Below are positions 7,444 to 10,878 of a stretch of DNA of 10,878 nucleotides, in pieces. The stretch comes from Thiobacillus sp. (GTDB taxonomy: Bacteria; Pseudomonadota; Gammaproteobacteria; Burkholderiales; Thiobacillaceae): NCBI GenBank assembly GCA_011391285.1, contig JAABQU010000272.1, forward strand, positions 1 through 10,878, given 5' to 3'. The notes beneath the pieces were generated by a model. That model was not told where the DNA came from, made no database searches, and saw only the letters and a list, made by a program, of their open reading frames with translations. Positions within the stretch are counted from its first letter, which is position 1. Every line of letters begins with the position of its first letter. Made by a program: the position numbers and the translations under genes.

Positions 7444-7935
7444 TCAGACGATTTCCGCCTGAGTGATGACGACGTCTTCCAGCGGAACATCCTGATGGCC
7501 GGAACGGCTGCCGGTCTTCACCTTCTTGATCTTGTCCACCACGTCCATGCCCTCGACCACCTTGCCGAACACGGCGTAGCCATAACCCTGCGGGGTGGGC
7601 GCGGTGAAATTGAGGAAGCTGTTGTTGGCGATGTTGATGAAGAACTGCGCCGTGGCCGAGTTGGGGTTGGGTGTGCGCGCCATGGCGATGGTGTAGGTCT
7701 CGTTCTTGAGGCCGTTGGCCGCTTCGTTTTCGATCGCGTCGCGGGTGGGCTTCTGCGTCATGCCGGGCTCGAATCCGCCGCCCTGGATCATGAAGCCGTC
7801 GATCACGCGATGGAAGATGGTGCCGTCGAAGAAACCGTCGCGCACGTATTGCAGGAAGTTTTCAACCGTCTTGGGTGCCTTCTCGGCGTCGAGTTCGAGG
7901 GTGATGGTGCCGTGATTGGTGTGCAGCTTGACCAT
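7444..7935 (-). CDS. ppiB: Peptidyl-prolyl cis-trans isomerase B (cyclophilin)
   Basis: This is a cyclophilin that speeds cis-trans isomerisation of peptidyl-prolyl bonds during protein folding. The 163-residue protein has no signal peptide, so it is the cytoplasmic PpiB type rather than periplasmic PpiA. The active-site motifs are [18 protein letters not shown] (catalytic Arg43, Gln51), the segment AQFFIN at 96-101, and the tail [11 protein letters not shown] near the C-terminus. All are close to E. coli PpiB, and the length is the same. The ATG at 7933-7935 has a good ribosome site, AAGGA, six bases upstream. It sits between the TPR-protein gene (74-base gap) and lpxH (7-base gap) on the minus strand. 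The 7-base gap leaves no room for a terminator before lpxH. Confidence 0.97.
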   Translation of the reverse strand: MVKLHTNHGTITLELDAEKAPKTVENFLQYVRDGFFDGTIFHRVIDGFMIQGGGFEPGMTQKPTRDAIENEAANGLKNETYTIAMARTPNPNSATAQFFINIANNSFLNFTAPTPQGYGYAVFGKVVEGMDVVDKIKKVKTGSRSGHQDVPLEDVVITQAEIV

Positions 7936-8009
7936 GGGTGTCCTTGATAGTGATTGGGGTGAATGATAGCCCGACGACCGTTTGTGCGGTGCCGGAAGGG
8001 GGATCGGAT

Positions 8010-8558
8010 TTATCTGGCCGGCGTGCGGGGGGCGGCCGGCTTGGGCGCCTGGTCCTTCAAAAGACTCCGCATCAGCGCAAGCTTGCTCTGTGCACTGGCA
8101 TTCTTGCTGTCGAGCGCCAGTGCCTTCTCGTATGCCAGCGAGGCCATCCTGGCGTATACGTCGCCGAGGTTCTCGTGCGCGGCGACATAGCCGGGATGGG
8201 CGCGAATCGCCCTTTCCAGCGCATCCCTCGCCGCCTCGTATTTGCTCTGCGAAGCATAGATCACGGCGAGGTTGTTGTAGGGTTCGGGCAATTCGGGGTA
8301 GTCCTCGGTGAGCCCGGTGAACACGGCGATGGCTTCATCGGTCTTGCCCTGGTCGGCGAGGATCAGGCCCTTGAGAAAGCGCGCCTGGGCATCCTTGGGG
8401 TTTTTGGCCAGATAACGGTCGGCGCGGTCCAGCGCGCCAGCGAGGTCGCCCTTGCGGTACTGCTGGTCGATCCCCTGAATTTCAGTATTGGCCAGCGCCG
8501 GCGCGCTCAGCAGGGCCGCGCAGACTGCAAGCGCGGCGAGGAAACGTGACAGGGCCAT
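8010..8558 (-). CDS. Exported tetratricopeptide-repeat protein
   Basis: The 182-residue protein starts with a signal peptide ([23 protein letters not shown], likely cut after Ala23). About four TPR-like helical pairs follow, roughly at residues 28-56, 57-88, 91-123 and 125-158. Typical TPR positions are visible in [44 protein letters not shown] and ALERAI-x-AHP. The tail is Ala/Pro/Lys-rich. TPR domains act as protein-interaction scaffolds, so a periplasmic assembly role is likely but the partner is unknown. The ATG at 8558 is preferred; an in-frame ATG at 8576 would add six residues (MIRAYH) and is also possible, as neither has a clear ribosome site. It is the first gene of the minus-strand group and is transcribed divergently from cysS. 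Confidence 0.88.
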   Translation of the reverse strand: MALSRFLAALAVCAALLSAPALANTEIQGIDQQYRKGDLAGALDRADRYLAKNPKDAQARFLKGLILADQGKTDEAIAVFTGLTEDYPELPEPYNNLAVIYASQSKYEAARDALERAIRAHPGYVAAHENLGDVYARMASLAYEKALALDSKNASAQSKLALMRSLLKDQAPKPAAPRTPAR

Positions 8559-8590
8559 GTGATATGCTCGAATCATCTTGGGAAGCAGGC

Positions 8591-8596
8591 ATTCTA
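8591..8596 (-). promoter_or_regulatory. Candidate -10 box for the TPR-ppiB-lpxH transcript
   Basis: The 120-base region 8559-8678 separates two divergent genes and must hold a start signal for each. On the minus strand it contains TAGAAT, five of six matches to the sigma-70 -10 consensus, 32 bases before the preferred ATG of the TPR gene. No convincing -35 box is found 16-18 bases upstream. A start about 7 bases downstream of the box would leave only a few bases before the ATG at 8576, which favours the ATG at 8558. On the plus strand I see only weak partial matches for cysS. This is a weak call based on one hexamer. Confidence 0.25.
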
Positions 8597-8678
8597 GCAA
8601 TTATCGATCCGGCTGAGACAGTTGGTGCGCCGCCCGATTCCCGTACGTTGCCATTCCGTTCGTAGCCCGTTCGCATCC

Positions 8679-10046
8679 ATGCTGCACATTTCCAATTCCC
8701 TCACCCGTACCAAGGAAGTCTTCGTCCCGCTCACGCCCGGCCGCATCCGCATGTACGTCTGTGGCATGACCGTGTACGACCTGTGCCATCTGGGCCATGC
8801 GCGGGTGTTCGTGGTGTTCGACATGGTGACGCGCTGGCTGCGCGCCAGCGGCTATCAGGTCGAGTATGTCCGAAACATCACGGACATCGACGACAAGATC
8901 ATCAGGCGTGCTGCGGACAACGGCGAAACCCCGGCCGCGCTGACCAGCCGCTTCATCGCCGCGATGCACGAGGACGAGCGTGCGCTCGGCGTGCTGCCGC
9001 CCGACCATGAACCACGCGCCACCGAGTATGTGGCCCAGATGCTGGCCTTGATCGGGCAGCTGATCGACAAGGGGCTGGCCTATCCGGCACCCAACGGCGA
9101 CGTCTACTACAGCGTGCGCGGCTTCCCGACCTACGGCCGCCTGTCCGGCAAAAGCCTTGACGAGTTGCGTGCCGGTGAGCGGGTGGAAGTCGACCCCAAC
9201 AAGCGCGACCCGATGGATTTCGTGCTGTGGAAGGGCGCCAAGCCCGGCGAACCGGCGTGGGAGTCGCCGTGGGGGCCGGGGCGACCCGGCTGGCATATCG
9301 AATGCTCGGCGATGAGCGCCGACCTGCTCGGCAATCACTTCGACATCCACGGCGGCGGCCAGGACCTGCAGTTTCCGCATCACGAAAACGAGATCGCGCA
9401 GTCCGAGGGCGCCCATGGCTGTACCTTCGTCAATTACTGGATGCACAACGGTTTCGTGCGGGTGGACAACGAAAAGATGTCCAAGTCGCTGGGCAACTTC
9501 TTCACCATCCGCGAGGTGCTGGAAAAATACGACGCCGAAGTGGTGCGCTTCTTCATCCTGCGCGCGCACTACCGCAGTCCGCTCAACTATTCGGATGCCC
9601 ACCTCGACGACGCCAAAGCCGCGCTGACGCGCCTGTATACCGCGTTGAAGCATGCGCCGGTGACGGCAGCCGCACCCGACTGGAGCGAGCCGGCGGCGGC
9701 GGCTTTCCGCGCGGCGATGGACGACGACTTCAACACCCCGGAGGCGTTTGCGGTGCTGTTCGAATTGGCGGGCGAAGCCAACCGGGGCGATGCCGCCGCC
9801 GCGCGGACCCTGCGCAGCCTGGGCGGCGTGCTGGGCCTGCTGCAGCGCGAGGCGGCGAATTTCCTGCAGGCCGGGGCCGCCCCAAGCGGCATGGCCGACG
9901 CCGAGATCGAGGCATTGATCGCTGCGCGGCAGGCGGCGCGCAAGGCAAAGGACTTCGCCGAGTCCGACCGTATCCGCGATGCGCTGACCGCCGCGGGCAT
10001 CGTGCTGGAAGACGGGGCGGGCGGCACCACTTGGCGCCGCGCCTGA
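8679..10046 (+). CDS. cysS: Cysteinyl-tRNA synthetase
   Basis: CysRS charges tRNA-Cys with cysteine using ATP. The 455-residue protein is a complete class I synthetase. It has the HIGH-type motif HLGH (37-40), zinc ligands Cys28, Cys209, His234 and Glu238 at the same numbers as in E. coli, and the KMSKS loop at 266-270 ([11 protein letters not shown]). Further family segments are [35 protein letters not shown] and [12 protein letters not shown]. The C-terminal part is the helical anticodon-recognition domain, ending [19 protein letters not shown]. The ATG at 8679 matches the usual N-terminus ([15 protein letters not shown]); a GTG at 8622 would add 19 unlike residues and is rejected. No good ribosome site is visible. 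The next gene begins 17 bases after the stop. Confidence 0.98.
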   Translation: MLHISNSLTRTKEVFVPLTPGRIRMYVCGMTVYDLCHLGHARVFVVFDMVTRWLRASGYQVEYVRNITDIDDKIIRRAADNGETPAALTSRFIAAMHEDERALGVLPPDHEPRATEYVAQMLALIGQLIDKGLAYPAPNGDVYYSVRGFPTYGRLSGKSLDELRAGERVEVDPNKRDPMDFVLWKGAKPGEPAWESPWGPGRPGWHIECSAMSADLLGNHFDIHGGGQDLQFPHHENEIAQSEGAHGCTFVNYWMHNGFVRVDNEKMSKSLGNFFTIREVLEKYDAEVVRFFILRAHYRSPLNYSDAHLDDAKAALTRLYTALKHAPVTAAAPDWSEPAAAAFRAAMDDDFNTPEAFAVLFELAGEANRGDAAAARTLRSLGGVLGLLQREAANFLQAGAAPSGMADAEIEALIAARQAARKAKDFAESDRIRDALTAAGIVLEDGAGGTTWRRA

Positions 10047-10063
10047 CCCGGGCGCCTGTCGGC

Positions 10064-10519
10064 ATGGCTTCGAATTCCCTGGTCCTGGTCGGCGCCGTTG
10101 ACTGGCAGCATCCTGCGTGGCGGGGCCGGCTTTATCCCGAGGACATGCCGGACGACTGGCTATTGTCCTATTACAACAGCCAGTTCAATGCGGTCTATCT
10201 GCCCGCTGCCGTCTGGCAGGCCGCATCCGGGGCAAGCTGGGCGCAGTGGCTGTATGACACCCTGGACGGGTTCTATTTCGTGCTGGAGCCGGGCGACGCG
10301 GATTCCGCCCAGCCCGTGTCGGAACGGGTACTGATGGCCACCCCGTCATGGGCGGCCGAACACGTCTGGTGGCTGGACGAGGCGCCGGACCTGCGTGTGC
10401 TGGCGCAACGGATCACCCGGCAGGCATCGACAGGGGAGCCGCTGTTCGTGTTCAGCCGCAGCGGCAACCTCGAGTTGATGGAGCAGGCAAGCACCCTGGT
10501 TCAGGTGATGGGCTACTGA
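10064..10519 (+). CDS. Short DUF72-like protein of unknown function
   Basis: This 151-residue protein is soluble, with no signal peptide, and unusually rich in tryptophan (nine by my count). Its N-terminus resembles the start of DUF72/YecE-like TIM-barrel proteins. The pattern of a short strand ending in Gly, then W-x4-W-x-G-x2-YP, an acidic/proline turn, W-L-x2-Y-Y and a following Phe-x2-Val is visible in VGAVDWQHPAWRGRLYPEDM and the residues after it. The Glu that usually follows (VEINSTFY in the family) is replaced by the local sequence VYLPAAVW. Full DUF72 proteins are about 230-280 residues, so this is roughly half length, yet the frame ends in a clean stop. It may be a reduced relative or a remnant. 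The ATG at 10064 has no strong ribosome site; with only 17 bases from cysS the two are probably co-transcribed. The family link is recalled, not searched. Confidence 0.78.
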   Translation: MASNSLVLVGAVDWQHPAWRGRLYPEDMPDDWLLSYYNSQFNAVYLPAAVWQAASGASWAQWLYDTLDGFYFVLEPGDADSAQPVSERVLMATPSWAAEHVWWLDEAPDLRVLAQRITRQASTGEPLFVFSRSGNLELMEQASTLVQVMGY

Positions 10520-10533
10520 ACGCACGGTAAAAA

Positions 10534-10547
10534 CCTTGGCCGCAAGG
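10534..10547 (+). other. Small hairpin after the DUF72-like gene
   Basis: CCTTG (10534-10538) and CAAGG (10543-10547) form a perfect 5-bp stem with loop GCCG, 15 bases after the stop at 10519. No T-tract follows, so it does not qualify as a standard intrinsic terminator. Its 3' arm is part of the tandem repeat before mlaF. It could be a weak stabilising hairpin or chance in GC-rich DNA. Confidence 0.3.
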
Positions 10548-10573
10548 CGTCGGTGCAGCAAGGCTTCGGTAGA
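10542..10573 (+). repeat. 16-bp imperfect tandem direct repeat before mlaF
   Basis: Two adjacent 16-base units, GCAAGGCGTCGGTGCA (10542-10557) and GCAAGGCTTCGGTAGA (10558-10573), match at 13 of 16 positions and are directly head-to-tail. They fill most of the 54-base gap between the DUF72-like gene and mlaF and end at or inside the candidate -10 box. Spacing of 16 bases is longer than one helical turn. They could be regulator half-sites or a local duplication. The repeat is visible; the role is unknown. Confidence 0.6.
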
Positions 10574-10575
10574 AT
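10570..10575 (+). promoter_or_regulatory. Candidate -10 box for mlaF
   Basis: TAGAAT matches five of six bases of the sigma-70 -10 consensus and is a common -10 form in GC-rich betaproteobacteria. It lies just after the tandem repeat. No good -35 hexamer is present at 16-18 bases; TTGGCC at 10536-10541 is too far away. If used, transcription would start near 10582, which is downstream of the ATG at 10574 and would favour the TTG at 10607 as the mlaF start. Confidence 0.35.
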
Positions 10576-10878
10576 GGCGATCCGACTAAAACACAGGCCC
10601 GATTTTTTGCAACACGACAATCTGGTCGAAATCGAAGATGTCGCATTTGGCTATGGCGCCCGGCCGGTTTTGAAGGGCATCAACCTGACCGCACGACGCG
10701 GGCAGGTCATCGCCATCATGGGCAGCAGCGGTTGCGGCAAAACTACCCTTTTGCGTCTGATTGGTGGGCAGATCAAGCCCGGCCAGGGCACGGTGCGCGT
10801 GGCGGGCGAGCCGGTGGGCGAACTGGATGCTGCCGGTCTGTACCGCCTGCGCCGCAAGATGGGCATGCTGTTTCAGTT
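10574..10878 (+). CDS. mlaF: Phospholipid transport ABC ATPase MlaF, N-terminal part (partial)
   Basis: The gene runs off the window after about 101 codons. MlaF is the cytoplasmic ATPase of the MlaFEDB complex, which moves phospholipids between inner and outer membranes and helps keep outer-membrane lipid asymmetry. Visible are the A-loop region (FGYG), the Walker A motif GSSGCGKTT (residues 50-58 from this start), the LLRLIGGQIKPGQG segment typical of MlaF-type ATPases, RLRRKMGMLFQ, and the Q-loop Gln101 at the window edge. Walker B and signature motifs lie outside. The start is uncertain: ATG 10574 has AAGG about 10 bases upstream, while TTG 10607 gives MQHDNLVEIEDV, closer to usual MlaF N-termini, and avoids the overlap with the candidate -10 box. 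Expected next genes are mlaE, mlaD, mlaC and mlaB. Confidence 0.9.
   Translation, partial: MAIRLKHRPDFLQHDNLVEIEDVAFGYGARPVLKGINLTARRGQVIAIMGSSGCGKTTLLRLIGGQIKPGQGTVRVAGEPVGELDAAGLYRLRRKMGMLFQ

Noticed and set aside
7354..7947. 197-residue open frame on the plus strand opposite ppiB
   Set aside because: It mirrors ppiB codons. ppiB matches cyclophilins end to end and has a good ribosome site.
7963..7968. TATCAT on the minus strand as a -10 box for ppiB
   Set aside because: There is no -35-like hexamer at 16-18 bases, and the 74-base gap from the TPR gene is also consistent with co-transcription. A single hexamer is not enough.
8601..9653. 350-residue open frame on the minus strand opposite cysS
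   Set aside because: It is antisense to the conserved catalytic core of CysRS and has shadow-frame composition with no domain.
10064..10077. TTCGAATTC-like stretch considered as a tRNA T-arm remnant or att site
   Set aside because: No cloverleaf arms surround it and it is the start of an open coding frame after cysS.

Overview
The window is a gene-dense, GC-rich stretch of ordinary chromosome. It most likely comes from a Gram-negative betaproteobacterium of the Nitrosomonadales/Thiobacillus-Sulfuricella type. This placement is inferred from gene order and protein character, not from a database search. Lipid A synthesis (LpxH) and an Mla lipid-transport ATPase imply an outer membrane. The order trpA-accD-folC-dedD-cvpA-purF-metZ matches the arrangement known from beta- and gammaproteobacteria such as Pseudomonas. 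No mobile element, CRISPR array, rRNA, tRNA or phage gene was seen.

Region 1 (1-6692, + strand) is a tightly packed probable operon. It holds the 3' end of a probable trpA, then accD (acetyl-CoA carboxylase beta subunit), folC (folylpolyglutamate/dihydrofolate synthase), a dedD-like SPOR-domain cell-division protein, cvpA (membrane protein), purF (first step of purine synthesis), metZ (O-succinylhomoserine sulfhydrylase) and an uncharacterised exported protein. Most junctions overlap by 4-20 bases (ATGA or TTGA type), which suggests translational coupling. The genes jointly serve fatty acid, folate/one-carbon, purine and methionine synthesis, with cell-envelope genes in between.

Region 2 (6687-8558, - strand) reads, in transcription order, TPR-repeat exported protein, ppiB (cytoplasmic cyclophilin) and lpxH (UDP-2,3-diacylglucosamine hydrolase). 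lpxH meets the operon of region 1 tail-to-tail with a 6-base overlap. The most notable feature of the window is here: a textbook intrinsic terminator (10-bp perfect stem, 4-nt loop, U-tract), oriented with transcription, inside codons 23-32 of lpxH. The only three T7 tracts I found in the window all lie on the coding strand of this same gene.

Region 3 (8559-10878, + strand) starts with a 120-base divergent intergenic region. It continues with cysS (cysteinyl-tRNA synthetase), a short DUF72-like protein of about half the usual family length, and the start of mlaF (ABC ATPase of phospholipid transport), which runs off the window. A 16-bp imperfect tandem repeat and a TAGAAT -10-like box sit directly in front of mlaF.

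No wholly new system was recognised. The best leads are the terminator embedded in lpxH, the mlaF promoter region, the half-length DUF72-like protein and the unknown exported protein that ends the accD-metZ operon.
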